A stretch of 64,000 bases of DNA from Lichenostomus cassidix (GCA_008360975.2 CM039185.1:124001-188000), one strand, 5' to 3'. Shown: positions 1 to 24,500, counted from the first letter of the stretch. The notes: generated by a model not told the origin, from the letters alone. Made by a program: numbers and translations.

Positions 1-146
1 CAGTACTGTGCCACAGTGTGTCCTCCTGACAGTGCCCAGTAGTCACCCTGCTAAACCCTTGCTGGTTCTGAGCCCATGGGCAGGCACTTGAGGCAGGGTC
101 ACTGGAGGACAAACATGTTTCTCTGAAAACAGCAGGATGGACTCAC

Positions 147-10177
<10,031 letters not shown>

Positions 10178-10241
10178 CGGGGCCGGCACGGCCAGGACCA
10201 GCACCCCCAGCGCTGCCGGTTCGGGGCGCGCCACGAAGGGC

Positions 10242-10250
10242 ACTTCCGGC
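10242..10250 (-). promoter_or_regulatory. ETS/GABP-type site in HDAC8 promoter
   Basis: CCGGAAGTG on the minus strand, 65-73 nt upstream of the HDAC8 ATG and inside its CpG island. This is the classic ETS core of TATA-less housekeeping promoters. Its function is inferred. Confidence 0.5.
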
Positions 10251-10618
10251 CTCGCGGCGTGCCGGGAGCTGTAGGCCCGCCTGCCACCATCCTTCCCTCA
10301 GCCCGACCGCGTAAGAACAGGCAGCCAAGTCGTGTTAGAAACCTTTTTACTGGGGCCCTCACGCAGACAGTTTGACTCCTGAAACAGACAAGTGGGTCTG
10401 CACAAGCCTGAGTTTCTGGACTTTGGGGGGAAATGACAGGTTCAAGGGGGAAATATGTGGTAGGCAGTTCGGGAAGGCTGTACCTTCCTAATACGCCAGT
10501 CAATGGTGAAAGGAAGAGGGCAACAAGCGGCCCAGAGTTTAGGATAAAAGGAGGCTGTGCTCTCTGACTCCTCGATAGAGAAAATCCCGCAGGCAGATGC
10601 CCCAGTGGACTCTCTTTC

Positions 10619-12398
10619 TTTATTCAAATAAAGTTGCAGGACTCCTCTGTCTCCTTCACTGGACACTGGCTTTTCATAGCGTGATATTCTGTATAGTCAC
10701 ATGTACAGAAGAGCTGCTGCCCCAAGAGACCACCTGGCTTTGAGGCCAAACCAACCTGGACATCAGAAAACACAGGCACACAGGAAAACATCTGGCTCTG
10801 GAGCCAGCCCTATCCACAGTGGAGTGGCCAATCTTTGCATGGCAAAGCACAGCACTAGTAAACTTCCCAGCCAGGTTCAGCTTCAGCCTGTTAACTCACT
10901 GCTGCTCTTCCAAGTGAGTGGCAATGAAGTTGCAACAGGTAGTCCAAGAGCAATTAAAAGAGACTTCAGGGCCTGGGGGTAGTTGGTAAGGGATTCTGAA
11001 ACACAAGTTCTTTCCTCTGACATTCCTTCTAGTTGTGGGCAGTGACTTTGAAAGAGATGGACTCAAGTCTGTTGAATACATGGCTTGGTGGCTGATGTCA
11101 CTGCCACAATTTCAGATTTTTAAAAAAATTTTTAACAAGGCATGCTGGTGTTAGATGGGATCAACTTTTCCCAAAGGGGAAGGGGGTCTTTGCTCAGAGC
11201 TAGCGGGGCTCACCAATACCTGTAAACCAGTCTTGGAGGGGGACATGCATGGTATCAGGCTGGCCTGTGACAAGCTGTGTGACATTGCAAGGTCAGAGGT
11301 TGAGAGTGAGGGTTCTTGGCCTGTTGCTCAATGGGCTGACTATACTGGAGCACACATGAAGTCTTAGGAAGGTGAACCAGGCAGCCAAAGGGAAACCCCA
11401 TTTCCTCCACCACTTTGTAGCATGCATGCCTGATCCTCATCAGTCCAACCACACATATCCTAAGTAGGGGCTGACCTGCAGAATAGATTGAAGCAGGGAT
11501 CCACTGTGTCCCCACCCCTCTCTGTGCTAGGCTGTGGGAGATGGAGCAGAGGCCAGAGACAAGCATTAAAAGCATAGCTCTGATTACAAGGTAACACCAA
11601 GCAGCCAGTTCACAGCTGCTTCACAGAGCACACGAGAGCTCAGGAACTTGCGACTTGGCCACTAGCACCGCTGCCAAGGATAGAGTAGATGGCACAGAGG
11701 GGCTGCCCCTGGCATGTCCCAGCCAGCCAGAAGCCCTGTCCTAGCAGCTTGGAGGTAACAGGGATCCTGGCTACCACAAGCTCCTCAACTCCATACACAG
11801 GACCCCCAGGGGGGATGATGGGCTGCCTGCTTCCAAGCAGCACAGTTGTGGCTGGGCTGGACCATACTGATTTTGGGTGTACTGGGAGAAAGGCTCAGGC
11901 ACCATCCCCTATTCCTCTAGCAAAGCTTTTCCATCAGCAGCAGAAAGAGCAAGAGCTCCAGCCTACACTAGTATAAATCCTGCAGATTTGGAACAAAAAG
12001 CAGCACAGAAGAGGTTAAAAAGTGCAAACCTGATGGAGGGCAGGGAGAGTGTGAGCTGGTCAGGGAGCACTGTAGTGCTGAGCACACAGGTCTGGTCAGG
12101 GGAGCCCTTTCCAACTCCCTCAGACAGAGGTCTCTCTGGGGGTGATGGCTCAAAAGGAGTCATGTAGACAGAACCTTCTAACACAAGCAGGCTTCAAAGC
12201 TCAGCCTTTCCCTTGCTCCACAGGCCACACACAGGCACAGTGGAGTTCCTCAGAGGGCCACTCACCCACCAAGAGGCCAGGGCTGGGGGGAAAGATGGCC
12301 ACGCAGGTTGTCTTGCAAACTAACCTAGTGTTCGTCTTTACAAGCTGAATCAAACAACCTTCCCAGAGCACCTGCAATCCAGTGACGAACTGCAAGAG
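10619..12398 (-). other. PHKA1: PHKA1 3' untranslated region
   Basis: About 1.8 kb after the PHKA1 stop codon without convincing coding sequence. A canonical AATAAA (minus strand) lies at 10624-10619 and is the likely polyadenylation signal, placing the transcript end about 440 bp upstream of the HDAC8 ATG. The UTR could instead end at a weaker signal further right. Confidence 0.55.
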
Positions 12399-12572
12399 CT
12401 ACTGCATGGAGCAGCCATCTGTGGGCAGAAAGTCGTACACGTACAAGGCCACCGACTTGGCCAGGTAGGTCATGGTGCCAAACCGTCCACTTGGTGCACT
12501 GTCATACAGCAGGCTGCAGATGCCTGTTGAAGGATCCCTCTCCAGCATATGCTCATCAGCACCCAGGGCTTT
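12399..12572 (-). CDS. PHKA1: PHKA1 terminal coding exon 32 with CaaX box
   Basis: Encodes [10 protein letters not shown] to the C-terminal CSMQ, followed by TAG at 12401-12399. Cys-Ser-Met-Gln is a farnesyl-type CaaX box matching the CAMQ of the human subunit, so membrane or glycogen-particle anchoring by prenylation appears kept. Confidence 0.9.
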   Translation of the reverse strand, partial: KALGADEHMLERDPSTGICSLLYDSAPSGRFGTMTYLAKSVALYVYDFLPTDGCSMQ

Positions 12573-15500
12573 CTGGATTTTGGACAGGGAAGGAGAAAGG
12601 CATCATTAGGACTAAGTGCAATCCCCCAAGCTTCCAACCCAAGCATCCTCTGCACTCACAGTGTGACATATTGATGGTGAGCTGTGCAGGAACACACAGC
12701 TTTGCTGTGCCCCATGAACACGATGGGAAAAACAGGCAGGGCCCTCCAAGTGGGTGAGCCCCGCAGAGCTGTGAGGAATGTAGCCAGCAGCCCTGGGTGA
12801 GGCCTGGCCCCTACCTGCTCCTCATAGAAGAGGTCATTGGCTATGTGCAGGATCTTTTCCACAGCTATGATGCCACCAATGGTGTGCACCTCCATGTCCA
12901 CCAGCATGGTGAGCACTAAGATAGCTTCCACCAGCAGCTGCCTGTACTCTGGCTGGGGCACGCGGTTGAGGACAGACTCCACATGCACAGCAAACTTGAT
13001 TTCCCCTGGGGTCATCTGTGAGGAGGTAGAAAGAAATGTACCTAGAGCACTGTATCACCTGCTCAATTCCTGCGCTGCACTGGGCAAACACCTAGGGTAA
13101 CCCGCACGCCCCATTTCCCATTCACATGAACGTACCTCTCTGGTTGTCGAGGAGGGAAGAACAAAGCCCTCCACAGAGAGGCCATGGCACTGCAGAACAA
13201 GAAGAGATCATTGTTACAGCTTGGAGAAGCAGCACCATGCTAAGACATGTAAGTACAGCCCACAGACTTGCTCCCATTTGAGCACCAGTGCATGCTGCCC
13301 ATACACCCCAGCTCAGCCTCCTGACTCCACACAGCATCACACTCCTTTCCCATCAGTTCAGCATCAGCCAGAGCCCCCCTGCATGGGGCTCTGCTCTCTG
13401 GCTCACCAAGGAGCTGAGGATGCTGAAGATGGGCTGTGCCCAGAGCACTTTCAGCTGTGGCTCTAGCCATGTTCCTGTCTGCCTAATGCATGAAGCACCT
13501 GAGCAAGACTCCAGCTCTACTCTGCAATGCACAGGCTGAGGTAGGGTCTACATAACTACAAGGCAACTGCAGGTCTTCCACAGCTTTCCAAAGTCAGATA
13601 TAGACCTTGTCTATGAAGCACATATCTACACAATATCACGGATCAGCCCTGAGTGTTTAAGTTCCCCTGGCAAGTCTGGTGCCTGGGACCAGAGGCTCAC
13701 ATGCATGGAGAAGCACCAGCTGCTGTGCAGCTCACCTTCTGCAAGACCTTCCAGACCTTCTGGTAGAAGCCCACAGGGACACGGTTAAGGGCCCCATCCA
13801 GCCGTCGCCTCCGCTGCCACTGGCCCTGCCGGCTGTCCTTACTGCTGTGGTCTTCCAGCATGCTTGAAAAGTAGTCCTTGCCCAGCAGCTCTGTGTGCCC
13901 AACAGACTGGGCAGACAAAACAAGAACCACAGAGACTGCTGCAAATTTAAATATCCCACAGGAACGCAGCCTGTTGCTGCTCAAGATTTTGTGTTTCTCC
14001 AGCTTCATTCCCAAGACAGAGCTGCGTTCCCCTGACCCCAGCAAAGCCCACCTCACAGCCCCAGCTCCCTGCAGCACCCCTCAGAGCACAGCTCCTTCCC
14101 ACAGCCACAAACAGGACAGACCCTATGTGTGCAGCCAACAAACACAGGTTACCAGAGAGGACTTGAGGTCACTGTCCCTGGACTGCAAACTGAGGGGCTG
14201 AAAGAGAAAGGCAGAGATGGAAATGAGACCATGCCAGAGCAGAGCAGCAGTCACAGCAAACAGAGCAGCAGCAGCACAGACCAAGGTCAGGTCACAGGGC
14301 ATTTATCCCTGGACCAAGGTTAGGTGGAGACAGGGGGTTTTGAAAGGAAAGCTGCAGAGGGCTGCACATGCCAGGGCTGCAGCAGCAGTGGGTTTGTGCT
14401 AGCCTGCACACAAGAATAGGACTGCTACTGCTCTGCTGGCTGCTGGCATGGGCAGGGATTTAGTCTCGAGCAGACAGGAGGACCAGTAGCAAGGTCACTG
14501 CCCACAGACAGCCCCCTGTGATGTCAGGTTTCACACTGCAGCAAGTTGGCTCTAAATCTGCTGCATCAGCCTGGCCCCTACAAGCTCAATCTCTTTGACA
14601 ACAGGACCCCTTCTAGAGCTCAGGACTCCTCCTGGACACACACCAGGCACAAGAGGAAGTCCTTGGTATTTGTAGCTGACCAGAAGCCTCCTTCCCCAGA
14701 GAAGAAACAGCTGGGAAGGCTACAGGCAGGATCCAGTGAACTGTCCAGCAGAGTCACTACCGGTCATGGCACTGGAAGCATCATGGCATCCTGCTCAGAG
14801 GATTTTGTGAATATAATGGAATGTATTTGAGCACAGTAGCTCTGGAGCACAGCTCCCAGACGGCTGTAATAGCAGTACACCCACAGCTCAGGGAAGCCTT
14901 CTTCCCTGCTAGTCCAAACATGGCAGGTTCCCACTCCAAGGGGAGCTCCTGAAGATTGTGTGCAGTGGCAGCCCTGGGCTGCCACAGCATGTTAAGCCAT
15001 GCTGACCTCTTCCCGGGGGGCCAGCCTCCTTCCCCATCCTGAATACAGCAGCCCTGAGCCTGCTTAGAGAGGAAGCCAACTCATTGCTGCAGCAGCTGAG
15101 GGAAGCTCATTGACTCGTGCATGCTGGGAAGTTGGCCTGGAGCATGGCATGAGGGGCAAAAACTGAGGCTGCAGGACCAGGGGTGATCACCTTACTCCCA
15201 GGCAAAGACTGCCTACGTTTATCCAATTGCTGCAAGAGAAAAAGGAAATGAAGGTTCTGCTGTTAGAAGATGCCCACCAAGACACTAGCCACACCTGGGA
15301 CACCACACGGTCCTCTCCATCCCTGCACCATCTCAAGCACCTCTATGCTCCCACTGAACTGCCAGAACAACCCCCAACCACTACCAGATTCACCCCAATT
15401 TTCCCTCCAGAGCAGGACTGGAGACAAAATAAGCTCCTGGAAGCATCTGTGTTGCCCACTCTTCCATCAATTCTGCCTGGTTCGTAGCTGTTTTTCACCC

Positions 15501-18500
15501 ACAAGACCTGTCGTGAGTGGCCTGCACTACCTCCCCTCACCTGTTTGATTTCACTTTTCAGCCTGACAAGGCCAGTGCGCTCAGGCCTGCTGGTCCCAAG
15601 AACCCCCATGTCACAGATGGAGAGAGCAGGGGTGAGCGATGAGTCCACTGAACGCACTGCAGGGGAAGAGAGATCTAGAGTGGGCAACATTGCTCAAGGC
15701 ATGGCCATCCCTCATCGCTGCCTGGGCAGTGGTACCTCTGCAGGCCCCTGTCCTCTAACATGATAGCATCAGAGATCCATGAGCACAGTATAGAACTGTT
15801 TCACTTCAGACCCAACCAGGTCAAGTGCCAAACTAAGCAAAACTCAAATAGCCATGAGATTTGGGCTTGATCCCAGAAATCACTCAGCACCATTCTTATG
15901 TAGAGCAGAGCTTCCTGCTGGACCCCTCCAGTACTGACGCATCTGTGCTGAACATAGGGGAAAACGGGGACACTCCTCACAGTTAGAAACACATAGATCT
16001 GGCCACGCTCTGCACTCAGCTTTGCCCTGGGATGCTCTCTGATGAGACTCACCACTCCTTTCCACCCCAAACTCCTTGCCAGAGAGGATGTGGTAGAGGA
16101 GGTTCTTCATGTCTGATGGGCTGAGATTCATCAGGTTCTCCGTGGCTTCTCCAGCTGAAATGAACAGAACTGTGATTTTGTAGCCTGCCTCACAGTCCTC
16201 CTAGGACATTTCTACCCTGCATGCCATTCTGTGAGAAGGGGGAGCACTGGCACAGGAGCTCATCTGGCAAGGACAAACACTAGCTCCAGGTGTTGCCTAC
16301 AATACGGATTCTTCCCCATGCCAGCCCAACACACGCTGGAATGGAGACTGCAGTGCAATCACTTCCTTGTGCTGCACAAAAACAGGTTCAGCTGCATACA
16401 ATGACACTTCCGTGCAGGGTCTTGTCCTAGCCTGAGCTGCCCACTTTTAACAGTACACCTTTCTGGCTGACAGAGTCTCAAGCAACACAGCACCTACTCC
16501 AGTTAGGGTGCTGGCTCTGCCACATGTACCTGAACAGCGCAGGGAGTGTGCCAGCTCTGTTGCCATCACTTGGATGATGAGTCCGATGCGGATACGGAAC
16601 ATCTCAACAAAGAGTGCAGGCTGTGTGCGCATGTACATGGCCAAGTACACCATGATCTCCTGGAGGGGCAGAGGCAGATCACCCCACTGCTGCTCACCAG
16701 GGTCACCCAGCTGTGGTGTCCCCTAGCATCCTGGCCCCTCACCTGGGTGAGGATGGACACACTGAGGTTCTTCTCACTCGCTTCATCAATAAGGCGAACA
16801 AGTTCCTCATAGGGGATCGGGCTGGGATGTGAACAAACAGCAGAGCAGGTGAGAGGCAGCAGAACAAACCTGTATACCCTCAGTCTGTACAGTCCCAAGA
16901 GGAGAGATACAGGCTGGGGACAGCCACCCAGGGCCACTCCTGCCCATGGACCTCAGAGCAGCAGGCTCACATCCAGACCCAGCCCAGCATGCTCGGGGAG
17001 GGAGAGGTGCCACACTCACATGGAGATTGTCTTCTCACGTGGCTCTGGGGGCAGCCCCACTGTCAAGTGTTTCTGGTGAGACAGGAGGTCAGTACAGGCC
17101 TAGGGACAGAAAGGCAGGCACTGTCAACACGTGAGGGTCTGGGGGCTCAGCATGAGGCTGATGCAGCCATGGTTCACCTGCTCACTCTGCTGCCTCCTCC
17201 CTGACAGACCTCAGCTAGAGGCTGGCTGCACAGCTTTTACCTCATCCAGAGCTTCAACCTTCTTCTTGAGAATGCCAGAGATGTAGCGGATCAGGGACCA
17301 CTGGCATGTCTCCCCTACCCGCACATACAGCTCAGTGAGGAGTTCCTTGACGGTGGGGCCAGGCTCACTATCAAGCCCCGTGTGCCACTCAGGTCCCCTG
17401 CAGTGAAGGAGGCACAGGGTTATATCCAGCAATTTGCTTGTCGCAGCTCCCTGACAGGCCCCCTGGGCTGTGCAAAACCCCTCTTTGCACAGTGAGCCCT
17501 TAGGACACAGAGCTCATCCTACTTGAGGATGTGGAGCACATAAAGGATGTCTGCTTGCTCCTGCAGTGTGGGGCAGACGCGCAACTGGTCCACCAGTGCC
17601 TTGCAGTCCACGTTGCCATCTTCATCACGGGGCAAGTTCATCTCTGCACAGAGTGCATGGCTCTGGGGGAAAGGAGACCCATGCTGTTGATCAGCACCAC
17701 CAGCACCCTGCACCAACTGGACCCATGCCTTATTCCCCCATGTCAGATAACAAGCCTCCCCCTTGCAGTCCTGCAAGGACACTCTGGCTCTAGCTGAAAG
17801 GACAGCTCAGTCTGGGAGAGACAGAGATCACCTTGACATCCAAGTCGTGCTCATGTGGTGAACTCAGCAGCTTGACCGACTGCTGGGATGCCTGGAAGAT
17901 CCTGCTGGGGACATACATCCCAACATCTAAAAAAAACCAAGGGTTGGCAAAGACACATCCAGCCCCAGTCACCACTACTGTACCCCAAACTACCTCAGAC
18001 ACTCTGACACTACTCCCGCAGCAGTCCCTGCAGAGAAGTTGGCTATGGAAGAAGCAGCCCCTGTCCACCCATTCAGAGGACACTACAGGGAGCTGCCATC
18101 CTTTGTTGAGTTTCCATGGCACTGCACAGGCACCAACTCCAAGATGCTCCATGGCCAGGACTAATACAATGGACATAATGTGCCTTTGTCCAGGTAAAGG
18201 CTCTGCAATCCACGGGAACCCCAGCATCATACGGCTGTGAAAGCTCCCAAAGCACTTCAGCCTCACCCCTGGGCTAAAGGAAAGGTGTGGAGGGGGCTGG
18301 AATTACTCACTCTGGACATGCAGGTCCTTGGCCTTGGATGCGAGGGACATGAGGTCGCGGGTGGTGTGGACAGCAGCCCTGAAGCGGCTCAGGCCTCCCC
18401 GCTGGGTAGTGGGAGGCAGGTTTGACTGGGGAGTTGTGTGCTGCAGCAGGTGATCCAGGTACTGAGCAACCTCATCATAGGTGTCCTCTGGAAGGGAAGG

Positions 18501-21500
18501 CAGCAGAGCAGGGGTTCAGCCACTTTGAGTCGTGGCACCCCAAAACCTGGAGAGCTCCCAGCTATGCCTCAGCAAGGACAAAGCTTTGCTGACTGCACAA
18601 AGTGACAATGTAGGGCCAGTGCTGGCAGCCATGTGGACTGACAGACAGTGCCAGCAGCCAAGCACACAAAGCAACCTTGTTCCTGCACGACTCCTGCCTG
18701 TGACACTGCCTGCCCCAAACTGGGGCTCCCTCTGAGTCTCACCTTGACAAACAAAGCAATGGGGCTGCAGGATGTGTCTGATCCAAGTCTGTTCAAGGAC
18801 AGGAATGTCCCACTCAAACCCTGTGGGGAAACCCTCACACTCCTTCCCTCCAGGGAAGAAGTGGGGAGGCACAGCCAGGAGCAGCCTGTCCAAGCAGAGA
18901 TCCCTTACAAGCACCCCAGCACAGCAAGGGCATCTTCCAAACAGGACTCCAGCAAGGGAGCAAGGCAGGGTGGGTTTTGCAACAGTTATTTCTAAGCAGA
19001 AGTTAGAGTTATGGCTCCTGCCTTGCTCTTTGCCCAGCTTCAAGCAGCTCCCAACACCACATCAGGAGCACCAGAGGCACCATGCACTAACAGCAGCATG
19101 GAAGAGGGTCACAGGCCAAGTCTCTGCTCAGTCAGGAGGTAAACATGAGGGGCTGCTCCTGGGGGGAAATGCCCCAAATAAAACACAGGCTGTTGATGCA
19201 CTTACAGTGGGCCAGGGAAAATCTATGCTGCTCTCCAGCTGGCAAACTCGGAGGTGTGTCGGCCCAGGGAGTGAGCTGCAGACTGCACCTGAAGTAGCAC
19301 GGTATCCCCTTTCCACCCCTCAATGGAATGTCTCATGCCAGTGCCTGAAGGCTAGTCTGGAAAAGTCCTCTTAGGTACCACCCTCGAGAACATTCACCTG
19401 CTGGGTTGTAGCATCTCACCACAGGAAAACCTTAAAATGTAGCGTCTTTAAGATGCTATTGAAAGGGCAGGCAGATTCTCTCACTGGGGCTGGGAGGAGA
19501 AGCAGACACCCTGACAAACCCTGATGCAGCCTGTAAAGGAGGCTGCAGGTGAACTGAGAGAAGGGCAAGAAAAATGAGCATTCAGAGTCCCAGCAGTACA
19601 GACACTGGCTGCAGGAGCTGCAGATGTAAAACAGATAGTGGGAAGGCTGATGATGACCAGTGCTAGGTCACCCAGATGACCCAGGTCTTCTCGCAAGGCG
19701 AACAGCAAAACTTGCACCTTGCTGTGGTCCCAGCACAAGGGGAGTCCTTCATGCTGTGACGGGCCAAGGCATTCTCAGGTACCCTCTACACAGCAGTAAG
19801 GCTTCAATTTGGCACTCACTGGAGCAGCTCTGCTCAGGGGAGGGGCAAAGGCTTTGAGAAAAAAGAGATTAATTAGGGACATGATGGCTCTTCCCCACCA
19901 CCTTGGTCACTGTGCTTTCACCTTCACCGCCATTTCTGCATCAAAGACCCTCAGCCACATCTCCCAAGCGAAGGCAGGCTGCCAACTCTGTATCTCTTCT
20001 CCACACAGCAGCTTACGAAAGTCAGAGCTGCTCATTCCAGACAAGGCTGACAGAGGGTCAGATGGGAACAGGGTGAAAACCCAAGCACATGAAGAACACA
20101 GCAAGGGATGCTGGGAGGGAGGTGGGGTGTTACGGGGGTAAGGGTGAGTTAGGTATTTGTCGTCCAACAGCAGTGACTGGCCTGCTCTCCCCTACCATCC
20201 TCTGCTACCTGCAAGCCATGCAGCCACTCCTTGGTGTCTAGCTTCTCAAAGTTGTCACTACTGAGCCTGTAATTCTTGGCAAAGACCTTACCCTCTGGCC
20301 CAGGGTCCATAAAACTGAGGTGTGTTCGGCACGATGTTGTCAGGAACTCCGACAATTTACCAGTCTGAATTCTGGGCAAGAGATAGGGAGGTCAGATGGA
20401 GAGGAAAGGGGAGGCAATACCCTTGGCTTTACCTTTTGGCTCCAGGACAAGCCCTTTGATGTCTACTTTAGCTGTCTGCAACTCCTTCAGCCACAGGTGG
20501 GCATGGAAGGGCTGCCCAAAAGCTATTAGAGGAATCCTGCAGCACGGGCTTGTGATGACATAAAGAGCTACATCCCCTCTTTCATCTCCCCTGCTGGGAT
20601 TGTAGCCCCAGGGCACACTGATAGCCTAGCACCGCCCCATGTTTCCTCCCCAGTTTGCTCCTCTACAGCCTATGCTCTGCCCAGCAGGTATCCTCGTAAC
20701 TAGTCTCTTGGAAGTTACCAGCCCTCTCCCTCCTGAACCACAGGAAGCTGCACTCACCTTGCGCCACCGAAATACCCATCCTGCAGCTTTTGCAGCATTG
20801 CCAGCACCGTGGGGTGCACACTGCTGCTGGTTTCGTCTGTGTGGAAGAGGCACAGGCAGTCAGGCTCTCATGCTCAAACTCGCTCCCAGAAAGTAACCCA
20901 GGACCAGGTGGGCATTCAGACACCCAAAGCACCATGGCCAGACCCTTACTGTGGGGTACACAGTCAGGCTGTGGTAGCAAAATCACCACCCAAAAAGGGA
21001 AATTCTGGACTGTCCAGGCTGGATTCAAGGAAAGCCAGGCCAGGATGCACTCCAGGCTCCTGGGATGTCACCTTGCCGGTGAAATCACCTCGGCTGAAGC
21101 CGAGAGTAACAGAGAGCAGCACTTAACAGCCCACTGTTCTGTCTCTGCCTTTCACATGAGACAGGAGTGCGCTGCTGTCGAGGGCAGGAAGCACCACAGC
21201 AAAAGGCACCCTTGACAAATCAAGGGGATTTCAATTACACAAGGAGAGACAGAAAGTCCTTAAAGCAGAACAAAGTCACTTCCCTGCACCAGGTTCACAG
21301 GGGAGCTGTGAGCTGCTGCAGGCAAGTCAGTTCTGCTCTGTGACTTTGCTCCTTCTCGTTTACTGTTCTCCCGTCTGTGTTGACTAGGAAAGCCTTTAGC
21401 ACGTGGTTAGTCTTAGGGAGAAGTCAAGACGCAGAAAGAGCACTAAGAACACTTCTACAGAGAACTTGCTTTTTTGGTCTTGCCCCCAAAAGGCCTTCCC

Positions 21501-24500
21501 ACAAGCCTGTTTGCCTGAAGCCTGAACACATCTGTGCCAGCAAACAGGCCTTGAGCTGCAGGCACTGGTGCCTGACAGGCAATCCTGTTAGCTGCCAGGC
21601 CAGCTGCCCACACAGCATTGCTCCTCTGAGCAGTAAACAGCCTCACCATGTCCCCATTACTGAGATGGACACACATCTGCCCACCCCCTTCATCCTGCAG
21701 AGCTATTTCTCAGGGCTGCTCTAGACAAATGCCTTGCGAGGCTGGAGTATCTATACCGAGCATGGTGTGGGAGATGGGGAAGGTGATGGTTGGCTGCCCA
21801 GTCATCCTCCAGCGGCTGCAGAGGTATGAGAGGTCTGTCCTCAGCATCTCTACAATCATCTTGTTGTCAAGAGCCAGGTAGAACTGCTGCTGGTCTATGA
21901 ACTGTGAGGACAGAAGATGTGATCAGCCCTTCATGCAGTCACCAGGTCCTTATGGTGCCACCCATGTCTTCCCACAGGGACACAGTCAGGCTAGTCACAC
22001 TGTACACTCAGAGGGCGTGCTCCTTTGCACTGACAGCTTACTTGGCAGGTGCTAGTACAGCCTAGCAAGGGACCCTCAACCCCCAGGGCAGCTACCGGCC
22101 ACTAACAACTATGAGGAAGTAACTAATGCCACAGCTCAGCAGCAGCAGCAGCATCCAGGTCCCACACAGCCAGTCCATGTTGCGCCTGTTCCAAGTGAAT
22201 ATGCACTCGCCATAGTGTTAGGCTTGCAACATTTCTCATCCCCTGGACACATGTCCCTGGCCTGCCATCAGCCTCCTTCTGGTGTCCTTGTCAGGGTGAG
22301 CAGAGATTTTCACCCAATAATGATCATTAGAAGGCTCAAACTGTCCCAACATGCACACATCCAGGACCACCAACTGTGCTGCCTCATGCCACAGAGTTGG
22401 ACTGCTCCACACTCCCAGGCTGTTCAGCGAGTGTTGGGTCACACCTTACAATAACTTGAGTACCCAGCTATTGAAGAAACTTCCTGCCCAGTTTCATACC
22501 ACCGAAGAGCTGGGAATGAGCCTGTGCAATGTCACCCACCTGTGGGGTAAAGGTAAAGATACTCTTCCTGATTTTGTAGAGCTTGGAGGTCCCAAGGACG
22601 CCCATATGCCGGTAGGGCCGTCCAGTAAGGCACATCTGCTTGTTGCGGCCTGGAAGGGCAGGAAGAGGAGTTTTTAGTACAAGCATCCTCACGAAAGGGG
22701 CTGCAGCAGCAAGTAGTGCCAGGCTTCTTGCTACCAGCCAGCAGAGAAATGCTGGTTTGTGGTTGGGATACCCCAGAATCCTGTGTCAAGCTGATATAGC
22801 TCTAAGTGACAGTAATTCTCTCTTCCCAGATCTGCCCAGAGGGGTAGAGTGATGCTGAAACAGCTAGATAGCCTGTCCTGACTTCTGGCATGTCACACTT
22901 CTTTGGGCATGTCAGGACTAGGGGTGTCCCTCTGCATAGTGCTGGCCCTACAAAGTTGACAGCTCTATCAGCATTCCAATTGCTCCTGGATTACTCCCAA
23001 AGCCCAGAAATACAGCAACAACATCACCCCTTCCTCATCAGCTCTGCCAGCTGCAAGGCTGCTCCCCCTGCCCATGTCACACTTGGCCTTTTGGTGGCCT
23101 AAATTAGCTGACAAATTAAATCACAGCAGATCAGGTGTCTCCTTTGGCCCAGGCTAAATCTATGGCTCCTGCGCAACAAGCCCCATGCCCAAGGGATTGT
23201 AGCATCAGGGAGCAAGCATGCAGAGCTGAGCACTGCACACTCAGCTCTGGCCACCTCCTAGCAATAGCTATACTACCTGAGCTCTGGGCTCTCTTTGCCA
23301 GGGATGGCCAGGGGACACTTCCTGAGGTCTGGCTAGCCTCCCTCATCCACATCTCAGTACAAGACCAAAAGACAACTCCTGCCCACACCATGTTCAACCT
23401 ACAGAGATCAGAGTCTCTGTCTCTGGGGTGACTGTGCAACTGCAGGCCAAAGCTCTATCCCAGTCAGAATCACACTGAACAGCACCATCTGCCACCTTGT
23501 TCCCCTTGGGCATGAGTGGCTTTATCAGGCCTAGAAATGGGCAGCAGAATCCTCATCAGCCAGGCAGAGAGCAGAAATGATGAGTGTCCATGAGCAGGAG
23601 TGCCTAGGGTAGGACAGACTCTTCTGCACCCCCTTTGCTGCAGGAGCAGGGAACCCAGCTCACCCAGCCGGGCATAGATGTGGCTGAGGATTCGAGCAGG
23701 CTGCACTCTGATGGGGTAGACGTCTGCCACAGTCTCCACGTCAATGCCTTCCTTCTGCAGGATTGCCTTGATCCCCTCTGTTTCAGCCAGGATACACACT
23801 GTGGATGGAAGACAGTCTCAGCGCAACAGAGGCCCAAGGGTGTGACGGCACTGCCCCATGCTTTTGGGGACACATACAAGGCACCATACCACAGAGAAGA
23901 AGCTGTCTGGGGTCCCTTGGGAACCAGTTCCCACTGCAGAAGTCTGCCTTGCCCCTTCTAATACTCTATACACTCAAGTCTTCCCCACCAAGTGGCAGGA
24001 GGACAGTTTTCAACTTTTCTGCAGAGGAGGCTGCAGCAGGTGATAGTTTTCTGGGTCAACACAGGATGAAATGGAAGGATTTGCACCCCGTATTCCAACC
24101 ACCTTGCCTGGGCTGAGACTGGGCTGTATTGGCAGCAACCCACCAAGCAGAGCTACCCCAGAGCCACCTCTGTGAATGCTGCACAGCCAGAGTCCCCCTA
24201 CCTGTCAGGTTCAGGGGTTTGGGACTGGTTCACTTCCCTCACCTTGAACTACCACATCAGGTTTAGGCACAGTTGCAAAACGGCGGTTGAGGGGATCTAT
24301 TTCACCCGGAGCTAGAAACCCCTGTGGAGAAAAAGGTATAAAGAGATTAACAGTTTATGGGGAGGGTAGAATGGATGATGACTATGGACAACCCAACTTT
24401 AAGAGGTCCTGGGGGATGGAGCTGACAACTTCCCCACAGTAGATGGCTGCATTTGTGCCTTCACAGCCCAGAGCCTGGTCCCACAACCCTCCCCAGCACC

